A DNA stretch of 64,000 bases. Origin: Coleophoma eucalyptorum. Lineage: Eukaryota > Ascomycota > Leotiomycetes > Helotiales > Dermateaceae. Both the position numbers and the translations under genes were made by a program. The notes under the pieces are model-generated. The model searched no databases, was not told where the DNA came from, and saw only the letters and a list, made by a program, of their open reading frames with translations. The stretch is from the NCBI GenBank assembly GCA_026120035.1, contig JALRME010000004.1, forward strand, positions 1,178,001-1,242,000, given 5' to 3'. Each line of letters begins with the position of its first letter. Position 1 is the first letter of the stretch. Positions 1 through 11,791 of the stretch are shown here, piece by piece.

Positions 1-1348
1 CGGACGGAAACCTAGTGCCGCAGGAATGGTGGCAAGCAAGCACTCAATACCCAAGATAGACCTACCATGGGATAGCGCCTTGTACGAAAAGCTTAAGAAA
101 GAGAACGACGAAGAACTAGAGGGTTACAAAAAGGAAGAGGAAGAGGCAGAGGAGAAGGCTGGAGACATTGAGGTTCAAGCTGCGCGAGGGAAGCGCGCAG
201 AATTCTGGGCACGCGTTGGAGACAAGGTGATTATGATGACAATAATTCCATTTTAAGTATTTAGCTAACATAGTGCTTAATAGGATCGAGCAATTGCTGC
301 TTACGAGGAGGTATTTGAGAAGACTGGAGTGCTTGGTACCAAGATCGATCTTGTCCTAGCTATCATCCGAATGGGAATATTCTATGGAGATAAGCTGTTG
401 GTCAAGAAGCATGTCGACCGTGCAAAGACCTTGGTTGAAAGTGGAGGAGATTGGGATCGCAGAAACCGATTAAAGGCATACCAAGGTCTCTACCTCCTGA
501 CCGTACGATCATACAACCTGGCTGCTCCTTTGCTCCTCGACAGCTTGTCAACCTTCACCAGTTACGAACTCTGCACATACTCTTCACTTGTGGTCTATTC
601 CGTCCTTGCAGGATCAGTATCGCTAAAGCGAGTCGACTTCAAGTCAAAGGTGGTTGATGCACCTGAGATTAAGGCTATTTTGGGAGATGGCGAGGACAAG
701 CTCCTTGCTCTTTCGGGAGCATTGTCAGCTGGACCAGGAGCAGACGAGGAAATGAAGGATGTGACAACAGCAACACCTACACAAGCAAAGACAGCGGTAA
801 ATCTGACAACACTCGGATCTGGCAGCGATCAAATCGAGGCAGAGGCAGCTGTTGACTTTTCACCACTCGCACAATTGGTTAGCAGCTTGTACACCGGAAG
901 CTATCGTTCGTTCTTTGGCGCCCTTGCTGCTGTTGAGGTCAACTTTTTGAGCCAAGATCGGTACCTTTACGAGCACAGAGGCTGGTTTGTCCGTGAAATG
1001 CGGCTACGTGCTTACCAACAACTCCTACAAAGTTATAGAGTAGTTGGTCTTGAGAGCATGGCGAATGATTTTGGAGTATCAGTCGACTTTTTGGATCGGT
1101 ATGTTATTAATCTCCCGATGTATTGGCGTTCAGGCTAACCATGAACCAGTGATCTTGCCAAATTCATTGCGGCTGACAGAATTCCTTGCACCATTGACCG
1201 CGTGACAGGAAAGGGCATCATTGAGACCAACAGACCAGATGATAAGAACAAGCAATATAACGATGTTGTTAAGCAGGGAGATCAACTGATTACCAAGATT
1301 CAGAAGTACGGGCAAGCTGTTAGACTTCGAGGCAGCGAGCGTGCATAG
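1..1348 (+). CDS. rpn7: 26S proteasome regulatory subunit Rpn7 (5' partial)
   Basis: Lid subunit of the 19S regulatory particle, which helps assemble and anchor the lid on the 26S proteasome. Three exons are visible: up to 226, 284-1098 and 1150-1348, joined by 57- and 51-nt introns. The reading frame is open to the left edge, so the true start lies outside the window; the ATG at 26 is internal. The helical-repeat (TPR-like) region includes the segment AKTLVESGGDWDRRNRLKAY, and the C-terminal part has the PCI-type region around FGVSVDFLDRDLAKFIAA. An Ala/Asp/Thr-rich stretch, encoded around 725-830, separates the two halves and is probably a variable loop. Identification is by family resemblance; I see no defect. 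Confidence 0.93.
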
Positions 1349-2063
1349 ATATAGGGGCAAGCATGGTCTGGGTGGTTTAATGGCGCTGATGTGGCATGGG
1401 CATGTACTATAGCAAGGCGAATAGAGCAAAAGTGGCCATGGGTGCTATTGCACTGGATTGCTGTAATGGTTCTTGGCCTGTATGGAACACCAGATAACTA
1501 TTCACTAGTGAGTGACGCTTATATTCTGCGTTGGAGTCATGCTTCAGTGTTCTACTTGATTATGTAAGGCATGAATTACTCACTACTTCCCACTTCCACG
1601 CTTTCTCCCGAAGAAACCTTGAGTACTGAAGCTTAATAATTGCTCATCATAACCTTAAGGATTTCGGTTATCCCTGGACCTTCGATAAGCAGGCCGTTAT
1701 AATCGGTCACTCAACGGCAGGAAGATTGACTCTTGTAACCGACGGGTGGTTGCGACAAGACCCAGCATCTTATCCCACTCCAGGACAGCTTACGGCGTCA
1801 ACTTCTCTCCTGGTTGCAACAACAGCTAAACATGTGCCCACTTTTGTCTTAGCCTTGATGTGCCTTATCGCAGCCAAAGCCAAAGCCTGGCGGGCGCCGT
1901 AGACGCCGCTACGAGACACAGACAGGAAGATGGGGTCATGATCAAACTATAACTGCGAGCTCCTCGCATTTCCTAGGTGATACTTGCGCCTCCAGAATAA
2001 ATATAAAATCGATTACTAACTCGATTCCGGCAATCTAAAGGACCACCATTCGTTGGCGCAATA
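1349..2063. other. Intergenic stretch, no gene seen
   Basis: Contains the 3' flank of rpn7 and the 5' flank of the aminotransferase gene. I see no convincing reading frame, RNA gene or repeat. Confidence 0.6.
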
Positions 2064-3614
2064 ATGGAAGAAATGACGCTTGATGATTATATGTCCATGG
2101 AAGCCCAGTATTCCGCTGGTATTTATCATCCACTTCCAGTAAGAGGACCTCATGTTCGCCATTCGTCTCAAAATTATTCAATTAACACGGGTCTGCACAG
2201 GTAGTGTATGATCATGCCAGTGGTGCAAAAGTTTGGGATACAGATGGCAAAGAATACCTCGATTTCGTATCATGCTTTGGCGTTGTGAACCAAGGACATT
2301 GCCATCCCAAGATCATCGCAGCTCTCGTTAACCAAGCCCCCAAGCTCACACTTTCCTCGAGAGCTTTTTACAATAATCAACTCCCGGTATTTTCTAAATT
2401 GTTGAGTGATGTGAGCCGGATTCTTTCCCCGAGCCTATGTTATTCGCTGATTTCAACCGTGCTGATCTGATTTCAGGTGTTTGGTTACGAGAAATCCCTC
2501 CCTGCTCAAACAGGGGCAGAGGCTGTAGAGACGGCTCTTAAGATTGCTAGACGCTGGGGTTATATCAAGAAAAGGATTCCAGAGGACCAAGCTATTATTT
2601 TGAGTGCAGAAGGTTGTTATCACGGGCGCACTCTAGCAACAACATCGCTGAATACTTCAGAGGAGAATCGCAATAGTGAGTAGAAATGGTAGTTCTCTAG
2701 ATGTTAATGGCTGACTTATTCACCTTGAGAATATGGCCCTATGATGCCTGGTATCGGAGCTACCGGGTCCTCAGGCAAAGTCATCAGATTCAACCATATT
2801 GAAGATCTCGAGGCGGTCTTCGAAGAGAGTGGCCATTTAATTGCAGCATTCTTGGCCGAGCCTGTGCAAGGTGACTCTGCGAGCAGACCTGCTGAGCCCG
2901 GATACTTGAAAGCCGCATATGACTTGTGCAAGAAGCATGGTGCTTTGTTCATGGATGATGAGGTACTCGCTGGTTGTGGACGAACAGGTTGAAAACCCCC
3001 TACTTACCTTCGAATACTTCTGCTGACACAGTATTATAGGAACATTATTGGCAATTGAACAAGATGGTGTTCGTCCCGATATCGTCATTATGGGCAAAGG
3101 TCTTTCGGGAGGCTGCTATCCAGTCAGTGTCGTACTCGCCTCTTCAGAAATCATGAGCGTCCTGGACGTCGGTACACATGGAAGCACCTACGGTGGCAAT
3201 CCGCTCGGATGCGCTATCTCTATCGCAGCCATCAAAGTCCTCGTGGAAGAAGACCTCGCAGGTCGAGCGGCGAAACTCGGGAAGATTTTTCTCTATGCTC
3301 TGAATGACCTGAAGCATCCTTCAATCAAGACGATCCAGGGGAGGGGTTTGATGCTTTCTGTGATTCTAGACTTGGACACTTTGGATGGGAAGACAGCCTG
3401 GGATTTGTGTTTGCTTTGCAGGACGAAAGGATTGCTGTTGAGATCTGCCGGCCCTGCGTCATTGAGGATGCTGCCTCCCATTGTCATTGAGGAGAGCGAT
3501 TTGCTAGGTGCTGTCAAGACTTTAGGGGAGGCCTTGACAGAGTTAAAGACTTTGGGTCATGTCCCAGGATGGGAACTTATGAGTGAGAAGGGGTATCGTC
3601 CTACTGCTTTGTAA
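2064..3614 (+). CDS. Ornithine aminotransferase-like class-III PLP aminotransferase
   Basis: Class-III PLP-dependent aminotransferase closest in sequence to ornithine delta-aminotransferase, which converts ornithine to glutamate semialdehyde. Five exons: 2064-2138, 2201-2410, 2477-2675, 2730-2987 and 3040-3614, giving 438 residues, the usual length. Visible motifs are YHPLPV near residue 21, NQGHCHPKI near 54, [18 protein letters not shown], the Asp of DDEV, and PLP lysine K267 in MGKGLSGG followed by [12 protein letters not shown]. Two positions that set ornithine specificity in human OAT differ: Tyr85 aligns with Phe51 and Glu235 with Asp210, while Tyr55, Arg180 and Arg413 equivalents remain. 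It may therefore be a paralogue with a shifted amino donor rather than the housekeeping enzyme. No mitochondrial leader is evident. Confidence 0.85.
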
Positions 3615-4458
3615 ACTATTACTTGGTCTTCCTCGTTCTAAGCCGAACCTTTCAAGCAGAAAATACGCTAAACCAATAGCACTGACTAAGTGTTCTTTCG
3701 TCCAACTTATTAGCGTAATGTATATTGCTACTGACTTATTTCTTGAGCCTGTACAGATGTAGTCGTTAAATTACCCTAATCTTTGACTCCTTTCCTTTCA
3801 CGCACTTGCATACCATATTCAACATCCGAAGACAATATCAGTCTCGTATTCGCGTTATTTTGCAGGCTTTTCCTTTATTGCTCACGTTGATCAATCACAT
3901 CATGCGTTCTCAAAACGGTACAGGTAGCTCGGTTAGTCCTTCAAGTTCTTCATAACCTTAGCGAGGGGAACTCGTGATGTTTTGGCTCTATCACGCCTAT
4001 GGGAATTAGGCTATCTCTCTGCTTTACTATATGATCCGCATACTGACTATAGTTTCTTCTGTGTTCTGATGCATCAACGAATGCTGCGGATTATGGGCTA
4101 TTCCAATAACGAACAGCAGCCGCGGGGCAGGTAGAGCTATGATAGTAGAACCGATATGAAGCAGATGGGCTCTACTTTGTCGTTTGGAGTTATACCTGGG
4201 GTTTGGAAATTATGTTCAATCATTGAAATACTATTTTATCTTAGGGAAGGTTCAATGATAGTTACGAATTTGAAATCAAGCCAAACAACTTTGTATTTAA
4301 ACATTGTATAATTCTACTAAAGATGAAACCAATCTTTGTGTAATAGCAATCCAAAAATTCACCAAAGCCCGCTCCCCCAAAACCATCTAATGCGCCATTT
4401 TTGTCAGTATTAACAATTCCAAAGCCTCTCGCCAGTCGTAATAAGTACAAAATCCTTT
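3615..4458. other. Intergenic stretch between convergent genes
   Basis: AT-rich 3' flanks of the aminotransferase and RTA1-type genes. No gene or repeat recognised. Confidence 0.6.
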
Positions 4459-5562
4459 TCACACCATATTATCAGCCAGGGGTTGCTCAGCGCTACCCCT
4501 CGCTCGCCCACCCTCGACCTCGGAGAGCATAAACGATTTTTTCTCCTTTGCCGCCTTCTTCTCCATCTTCCGGATCCTCTTCGCCTCTTTCTTTTCCTTT
4601 CTGGTTGGTCCTTTAGGGAACTCACTCCCCTCCCCAACCAAGATACGGCCAGGATGTACAATGTTCATAACTATGCAAGCAAGGAACATCACTGCGGCAT
4701 CAAGGGCATAAAAGTACGCCTCGTGGAATGGGATGGGGTTCTTCGATGCATTGATACCGGAGGAGAATTCGATCATGCGAAAGATAATTCGAACTGTGAT
4801 CAATGCCAATGCGACATAAATAGCCCAGATCAGCTGCCTCCAGCTCCGACCTTGCGATGGAGACATTTCAATGATGCGGTTTGGAGAGTCGCTAAATCCT
4901 CGTTCTTCCTCGCGTTTCAGAAGATAGAACTTTGTGCACAAGGCCGTGAAAATTAGAATGCAAAATTCTTGGAAGCCGATGCCACCCATGTAGACGTGAA
5001 TCCCGATTTGAATCTGGTTAGCAGCGCTGCCAGGGGAGATCATCAGGCCTCCAGCCACCTGAGTGATGAATGATACAACATCTAGCCAAACAAAAATCTT
5101 GGTGATGCTCGTAGCCTTGATGCGCCATATCTTTTGGGTGGGAATGAAGAAGTAGACCATTCTACCAAGGACCATGTAAAGAAAGGCATTGATCCACAGA
5201 GGTGCGAGTAAGACAAAGATTTGTGATATGAATGCGAATGGGAGGGATTGTTGGTTTTTGGCGCCGAGAGCACGGAAGAGGAATGAAATAAATTCCCAGG
5301 TAGTTCCCATAATAATCACCCAGCTCATCTTGACTTTCTTGTGAAGGAATGCTTGGAAGATGTGGATACCGGTTGTGACGCCGAAGAGAATTGTGAAGAG
5401 TAAAGCTGCGCCGAAAGAAAGGTTGTAGTTCCACTCCGCATTGCAAGCATCCGCTGGGACGTAGCCATTCTTCCCTGGTGTTACAGTGACACAAGATGCT
5501 GTGGCACTGGTGGTCTGTGTTGCAGTTGCTGATTGGGAGCTTGTAGAAGATGGAGAAGCCAT
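4459..5562 (-). CDS. RTA1-domain seven-transmembrane protein
   Basis: Member of the fungal RTA1/RSB1-like family of seven-pass membrane proteins, linked in yeast to sphingoid-base export and resistance to toxic lipids or drugs. It is a single exon of 367 residues when started at the ATG at 5562 (MASPSS). An in-frame ATG 48 nt upstream (5610) would add 16 residues. The N-terminus is Ser/Thr-rich and ends in a CNAEWNY motif that leads into the first membrane segment. Further hydrophobic segments follow, including the family-typical QIFVLLAPLWINAFLYMVLGR, and the C-terminal tail is very rich in Lys and Arg (KEKKEAKRIRKMEKKAAKEKK). The substrate cannot be told from sequence. Confidence 0.88.
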   Translation of the reverse strand: MASPSSTSSQSATATQTTSATASCVTVTPGKNGYVPADACNAEWNYNLSFGAALLFTILFGVTTGIHIFQAFLHKKVKMSWVIIMGTTWEFISFLFRALGAKNQQSLPFAFISQIFVLLAPLWINAFLYMVLGRMVYFFIPTQKIWRIKATSITKIFVWLDVVSFITQVAGGLMISPGSAANQIQIGIHVYMGGIGFQEFCILIFTALCTKFYLLKREEERGFSDSPNRIIEMSPSQGRSWRQLIWAIYVALALITVRIIFRMIEFSSGINASKNPIPFHEAYFYALDAAVMFLACIVMNIVHPGRILVGEGSEFPKGPTRKEKKEAKRIRKMEKKAAKEKKSFMLSEVEGGRARGSAEQPLADNMV

Positions 5563-8021
5563 TGTAAGCTCGGCAATGAAAGGCCTTCTAAAATGGTTGA
5601 TTATGAACAAGTCTAACAGGTGCCAATGAACTGAGGAAGATTGAAGGAAAATAGGAGGAGGAAGACAAAGGTTGATATATGTGCTAGATGTTGATCAAAG
5701 ATGAGAGTTGAAGGCTGAGGTGCCAATAACTCATCGAACCTCGACCACGACTATATACTTCTCACAATGATATGAGCATGTGTTACTCTCATGCTGAGCC
5801 TCGCTTCCGTTCCCGTCATCAACGCAGCCAAAGGTGACGACGAGTATCGTAGGCCGCGAAACTGGGGATGCCACTGCCATCGCGGCGGCACATGTTTTGC
5901 GAGGTAGCCAGTAACTGAACGACACCTGGGCAGCATTTGATGAGTAAGAGATTTGATGACTACAAAGGAGAGAGGAGCAACGAAAGTGCACAGCACAGGC
6001 ACACTAGGGGAGCTAAAATTAACACACTGCAGCTCAATCGCAATAAGGTTGTTTGGTACGGTGGGAGTTGTTGCCTTGATGGTGCCAGAAAGTGTCGCAA
6101 TAAGCACAGCCTTAATAAAAGCTGGGGAATGTGCCGCCGAACGACGCTTTTCGCAGCAACCTTTCGACCAGATCGAGGTGGCTTATCTCTCGTTGCGATA
6201 TGGCCAATCAAAATTGCTTACCTAACAATGCTAACGAGGCTTGTCTCGCTTTCGGCTTGACCAATGGAGGATGATTACCTAAGATTACATCAGCTGCTTT
6301 TCTGAATCTACGATGCAGCCAATGAATAGTGATTACCTAAGATCATGTCACCAGTTTTTTGCATTTACGATCTAGCCAATGAACAACAATTTGCAATGTA
6401 GCCAATGAGCAGTTATTAGCTAAGACCATATCATCTGCCATTTTGAATCTACGATGTAGCCAATAAGAAGTGATTATCTAATTATACACGGTGATCCACG
6501 ATCTCGTTTCCGGCCGGCACTCTGCTGCCTCGGACATGCCTCAATTTTCCATTTCTCAATACGAGTAGCTATGACTACAGCAAACTCCCAACTAGTACAT
6601 CTCCAGCGACGCCACGAGCATGACACTGAGCAGAACCAGTTTTTGTTCAAGCTCATACGTGAGGAATAGAATGAGAAATCTGTGCGTGGGCTGGACCGTA
6701 ACAGCTCAATCGCATCGCGTTTCAAACAACAGTCCCGATCGGGTGATCCCATTAGGAATACTCACTTTTGGACCCTTATCGCAGGTGGATCAGCTAGAGC
6801 AGTCATGGCCTGGAGTCGATGGATGGGCATGGGAGTCCATACGTGCCACGAGAGAAAGTCTGCACAACATTCAAGTGGAGCAAAGCCCCGCAGGAAACTC
6901 AATCCCACTCTGTGGCTTTTGCTATTTCATCCCTTACCATATTACGGCCTGTAATCATTGAACAGTGACTGACCGTGAAAACGCAGCTCTAGGGGGAAAT
7001 TTTCGGTGAGGCATGTGTAGCATGTCACCAGTGCCTAAGCTTATTTTGAGACTGCAGAAACAAACTCTCACGATCCTCTGAGGGGTTTGGGGTAAGTACT
7101 GAATGAAACTATTGGATGCTGGTGGAAGCTGAAGGAGCCTTCAATTCAAAACAATGACTTCGACCCCGTGTTATTGGAGGGCTTGAGCAGGGCTGAAATA
7201 GGGTCGTCTCTACTGCGTTCGCCTCCCGATGGCTAAGCTTTTGCCAAGCTTTTTTGCCAAGCTCCAAATAATCCGATGGCTTGTCACGCTGAGAAAGGTA
7301 GGAGCACTTCGGCTACGCTGTACCAGCTTTGGCTTTAGCTTGACGAAACACCAGGACGACAAGGCGTGTTTCCCGCTCAGACTTGTTTGAGCTGGCGACA
7401 GGAAAGTATGCTATGGTCTTGTGCCTGGCGAGATCTTCGCTCGCCCATCTGTCAAACTCTTGGCACAATGTCTTCTTTCCAAACTTTCGTCGTTCATCTC
7501 GAAAGCCAAGTAGGGACGGTTAGTGGCCGTGGAGCATGATGGCAATATACGCAATCCAAGCTACACAACACGACTCCTGTGACGAAGCCTGCATAACGGG
7601 AATGGTGATGCTGGCTCCTGGCTCCTGGCTTCTGGATACGAGCCGTCCTAGTGTCCGGTAAAGGAGGATGGAATGTTTCTTGCCCTGGCTAAACATTTTA
7701 AATACCGCATACTGCACATCGATCCAGGGGTTATGGCTAACCCCCAGTGTCCCCTCAGACCGCCTCGCTAATCAGGTCCGGCCAGACCAGCAGGAGCTCT
7801 CTAGCTATGCTCTGTCTCACAACCACTTCATATAATAGCACGCGATGGAAGCTTCGTCGCATCTTGCTACTCACAGACATGGTAGCAATGATTTGAATTC
7901 GTGTTTCTAATTCTTTGCGCTCTATATCTTTCTTCGAACTTCCTGCTCAAACCCTACCTGCGAGCATCTTTTCTTACTTGGTCTCTGCAACATATCCTTA
8001 CTTACTGCTAATCTTTTCAAA
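5563..8021. other. Long divergent intergenic region
   Basis: About 2.5 kb between the divergently transcribed RTA1-type gene and the multipass membrane gene at 8022. Several overlapping open frames on both strands between 5730 and 6960 look like chance. The one clear structure is the CCAAT tandem array at 6204-6485. Short direct repeats of GCCAAGCTTTT (7241-7265) and GGCTCCT (about 7612-7636) are minor. Confidence 0.6.
6204..6485. repeat. Degenerate 57-58-bp tandem array, each unit starting with CCAAT
   Basis: CCAAT occurs at 6204, 6261, 6319, 6376, 6402 and 6460, giving spacings of 57, 58, 57, 26 and 58. Units share a layout: CCAAT, then a block like GTGATTACCTAAGAT about 10 nt on, then TCTACGATGTAG just before the next CCAAT. 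The fourth unit (6376-6401) has lost its middle. The array lies between two divergent genes, about 640 bp upstream of the RTA1-type start and 1.5 kb upstream of the gene at 8022. Confidence 0.75.
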
Positions 8022-9058
8022 ATGGACTTGCGCGTTCTTACCAGTTCGAATGCTACGGAGACTAGCAAAGGTCCCCATGTTACCCAAGTTCCCCTGGAGA
8101 CCATTTCCAAGCTTGCGCCTTTCGGAGCTCTCATCATCAGCATCATTTTTGTCTTCTACTTCCTCATTCGATTCTATATTTTTGAGGGCTTCCTTCTCGC
8201 GAAGCTCTACGGCAAGGTCTACACCACTATGGACGAAACTACCCGACGAGGTTTTGTCAACCACCACATAGCCGGCGGCACCAAAATTCTGATCTTGCTC
8301 ATTGCTGCCTATCCTTTCATCGATGTGGCTTTTGGCACTGCAACATTCCACACTCCGTTCGCTGGAAGCAAATATGTCACCATGGGCGACGTATTGATCG
8401 TTGTAGCCCAAATGCTCATTGCCATGTACGTGTTTGAGCTCTTCTACCGACCCAAGATCTCGCCCGTGAGCGTTGGCCACCACATTGGTACAATCATGAT
8501 TGGACAGTCAGCCATAGCAATCAGCTTGGACCTGGTACGGGAAAAGGATGCCACCATAGAATTCATTCTCTGCTTAGTATGGGGTGAGTACAGTTCTTAG
8601 CCTCTGTTGAAGAACCATGGCCTAATAACTTCACAGGCGCCTTTGATATTGTGTCAGAGTTCCTGCCGCACGTCACCATCATTCTTTATAGAGTTTACCC
8701 AACTTCACACGCCTTCCTCCGCAAGCTATTTCGTCTAGCATGTATCACCACATTTACTGGTACAATTGCTGAGACCATCTTGACCATGTACCTCTTCGGC
8801 AGCCTGTGGGACCGTTGGACGTTAGCTTTCCGCGTTACCACACCCATGCTTCATGTCCTATTCGCCTCTGCACAGCTATGGGGAACGTGGAATTTCTGGT
8901 GTATGTATCAGAAGCAGACCCGACTTCTTAAGCAAGCTGGTGGTCTGGCAGCTGAGAGCGATGAGGAGGCGGCGAAGAGCATCGATGAAAGGAAAGAGCC
9001 ACAGGCGAAGGAATATCAATTGCCTGTTGCTTCGTTCACAAGAATTTCTTCTTCGTGA
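8022..9058 (+). CDS. Multipass membrane protein, possible TLC-like fold
   Basis: Two exons, 8022-8583 and 8637-9058, give 327 residues. The start is the ATG of MDLRVLTSS. I see about six to seven hydrophobic segments, the first near residues 33-50, with polar loops containing FVNHHIAGGTK and SVGHHIGTIMIGQ. The paired-His motif at the start of a membrane segment, plus ELFYRPKIS before it, recalls TLC (TRAM-LAG1-CLN8) proteins, but this is pattern resemblance only. The C-terminus is acidic and polar (ESDEEAAKSIDERKEPQ), probably cytosolic. No function assigned. Confidence 0.75.
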
Positions 9059-10864
9059 GAGGCTATGTGGATGCCTTGGAGGTTGTTCTTATTATAGACG
9101 ACTTTTTGGTCCACTTGGCAACCCTGTCTTTAAATAAATTATGGAGCATTGCGCGGCGGTATAGGGGTCTAGCATAGCATCGGCGTTCGGGATGGAGAGG
9201 AGTTAGTCATTCACTTGTAAATTACCACTGTATTAAATTCAAAAGTCTGCTTATACAACTTGTTGAAAGAAAAGGGGTCATGTGATCACGCGACAGGCAC
9301 CTACATGTAAATAGACCTCCAGGCAGACCTTCACCTTCTTTCTACAATGTCAATAATACCTTCAATCCACCCTCTCTATTGACCTTGCATCGTTGCTCGC
9401 AACACAACTTGATTGGGCACTAAACAATTCATATAACTCCTCTTACCGTACCGAAATTATAGAAAGGTTAATTGTAATTTTCTCCATACTTCATATTGTT
9501 GCATAATCCTTCTAGATCTTATTTTGTTTGGATTGAATTAGCAAGATTATCCCAACCAAGAGTACTCGTGCTAAATAAGCAAATCCACCCATACATATGG
9601 GCAAGTAACGATAGATCCTATACCATTCTACCCGCCACAACTTATCGTACGTGGATCTTTACCCAGGCATTTCCCCCCCTCTCATCTTGACTTCTCTTCA
9701 AACGTCAAATTTCAGTCTCTTGGTCCCTTCCACCCGTGCCATATCAACACCTAAAACTCTTATTAGTACTGACATTACACCTACTCCACCATCTTCCTCT
9801 CAGATTCTCCTCGGAAGCCTATAAACCCCAAACCCAGCTGCGCAAAACCAACCCAAATTCTTGGCCAGTGAATGACTGCTGCAGGATCAAGGAGCGAGAA
9901 GGAGATGGGTTGAAGAACTTGAGATCGTGTGTCGTTTGCGAGGATGTTGGGAGCGGGAGGGGCGTTATGTCTGCGTGGCTGGAATCTTCCATGCCTACAG
10001 GCTTGAGTTTTCTCTTGTCTTTTCCCTCTCTTTCTCTTCCTTGAGTGTCACGAGAGCCGGGTGCAGAGATTTCACCGCTTCAGCAATGCTTGTAACGAGT
10101 TTCGTAGCCGGCACCGTCAAGCCAATGCATGCTGTATTCTCAATGAACGAGTACTTGTCATGAAACACACCCGTCAAAATCAGCTCCAAATTCTACGACT
10201 CCGCAATCCGTCTCTCTGCTCACCACCTCCGCGTCCTCCCCGCCCTCGCCTGCTGTCGCAATACCTGAACGACCCAACCCATAACTCGACCCTTTCCTTC
10301 CTCACAATATCTAGGATCTGGTTCGCGTATGCCTTTGCGAGACCGTTACGCATTTCATGCGTTAGAAGATGGAGAGGGCGGCTTGGAAAGGCAATAATAA
10401 TACTTCAATGCCTATGAAAATCGCCCAGAGACGTACACACCGTCGGATTCGAAGTCAGCCCCGATAATGCTATTTCCGGCAACGTGGAAACAGCGGGCGA
10501 GGATGTGACTTTGAGCTGCTGTATGTTTAGATGCAGAGACAGACGTAATGACATTTGGGGTATAATTAGTGCGATGGTAATGTGAACTACTAAACGATTC
10601 ATCAACTATAAAGTTGTAAGAGCAATCGAATATAGAAGTTCAACTATTTTGATAACAGAAGTTCGAAGCCAAGTAGATGGGCGTGTTGTTGGGGGCGGGG
10701 TGGAAGCAGCAAGAGGGTGAGGGGAGGTCAGGGTTTGTGACAAGGTCACCTAGTTACCCCTGCACTTAACCCTGCATCCTTGATATATACTCATATAATC
10801 TCAAGAGCAGATAAGATAACTAGCCTCTAGGAAATAATTCTAACAATTTGCAAAGCCTATGGTA
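9059..10864. other. Intergenic stretch with a possible decayed coding segment
   Basis: No intact gene. On the minus strand between about 10530 and 9990, coding-like peptide runs (for example ILARCFHVAGNSIIGADFES, then NGLAKAYANQILDIVRKE, then VVEFGADFDGCVS) appear in shifted frames broken by stops. This could be a decayed gene or chance; I cannot name a family. Confidence 0.4.
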
Positions 10865-11791
10865 TTATCTAAATCCATCAACTCCAACACATCTGGTAAT
10901 CTCAACTCCATCTGGGACACCAGTTGGTTCAAAGCTATCTATAAGTCGACTCTCATAAATGAGATGCGGATTCCCCTTGATTTCCGTACTCAGATCCTCG
11001 ACTTTGCTGTACTGAGTCGCTGCTCTACCTGGGAAGTTTTCCGTGTCTGGCCTCGCAACCTGAGTCAATCTTAATTTCTTCTGTGCTACAGAACTCCGTA
11101 CGTATTCCAGGTATGGAGGATTTCCAGGTTTGATGACATTGTCTGCAGCCAGGACGGTTCCTTTTTGGATCAAGCCGAGTTCTTCGCAAAGTTTGAGGTC
11201 TGTCGTGTAGGCCGGTTTGTAGTGGTCTAGGAACATCATTTCGATCTTCTGAAGCCCTTGCGAGTGGAGCTTCTTAATTCCCTCGTCGCTTGGTCCGACA
11301 ACTACTTCGACGAAATCTCCCAGGCCTGCTATTTCAACCAGAGTTGAAATGACCTTGGCGAACTTAGGACTTCGCTCTAAAGAATAGTATTTTTTCCCTC
11401 CAGCTTCGCGGACCGCTGAACTAAAGAGGATAGTTGAATATCCGCAATATCCCCCGAGTTCGATCATGGTTCCAGGAGCCACCTCTTTAATCAAATCTGT
11501 AACAATTTTCCCTTTATCCTCACCGACGTTCATCAAGTATTTCTGCGTGCGCGCAAACTCATCGATCGTTTCTAAAACTTTCGAAGGGGATCCCAATACT
11601 TGGGCTTTTCGCTTCTGGATAAATTCGACAAGTTCTTCTTCTCGGCCATCGTCGAACTACGTGGACTTATCAGCTTTGTGCTAAGAATAAATTAAGCTAC
11701 CTACAAATGTGTCTTCTTGCTCTGCGTATGCTTTCGATTTTTCGAATTGAGCCATGTTGGAAGGAGCGTCCTCGCTCACCAATGATGGCAT
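10865..11791 (-). CDS. Catechol O-methyltransferase-type SAM methyltransferase
   Basis: SAM-dependent methyltransferase of the animal/fungal COMT type, predicted to methylate a catechol hydroxyl in a Mg2+-dependent way. Two exons, 11791-11705 and 11656-10865 (48-nt intron), give 292 residues; the first exon supplies MPSLVSEDAPS and the junction reads QEDTFFDDGREEELVEFI. Motifs match the family in order: SAM-binding ELGGYCGYST, the acidic E of YYSLERSPKF, LDHYKPAY (catalytic Asp and Lys), and AADNVIKPGNPPYL (metal-binding Asp-Asn). All catalytic and metal residues known from mammalian COMT appear present. There is no signal peptide, so it is probably cytosolic. Substrate unknown; a detoxification or aromatic-compound role is likely. 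Confidence 0.9.

Noticed and set aside
4483..4956. 157-codon frame on the plus strand
   Set aside because: Antisense to the RTA1-type gene, whose protein is clearly real.
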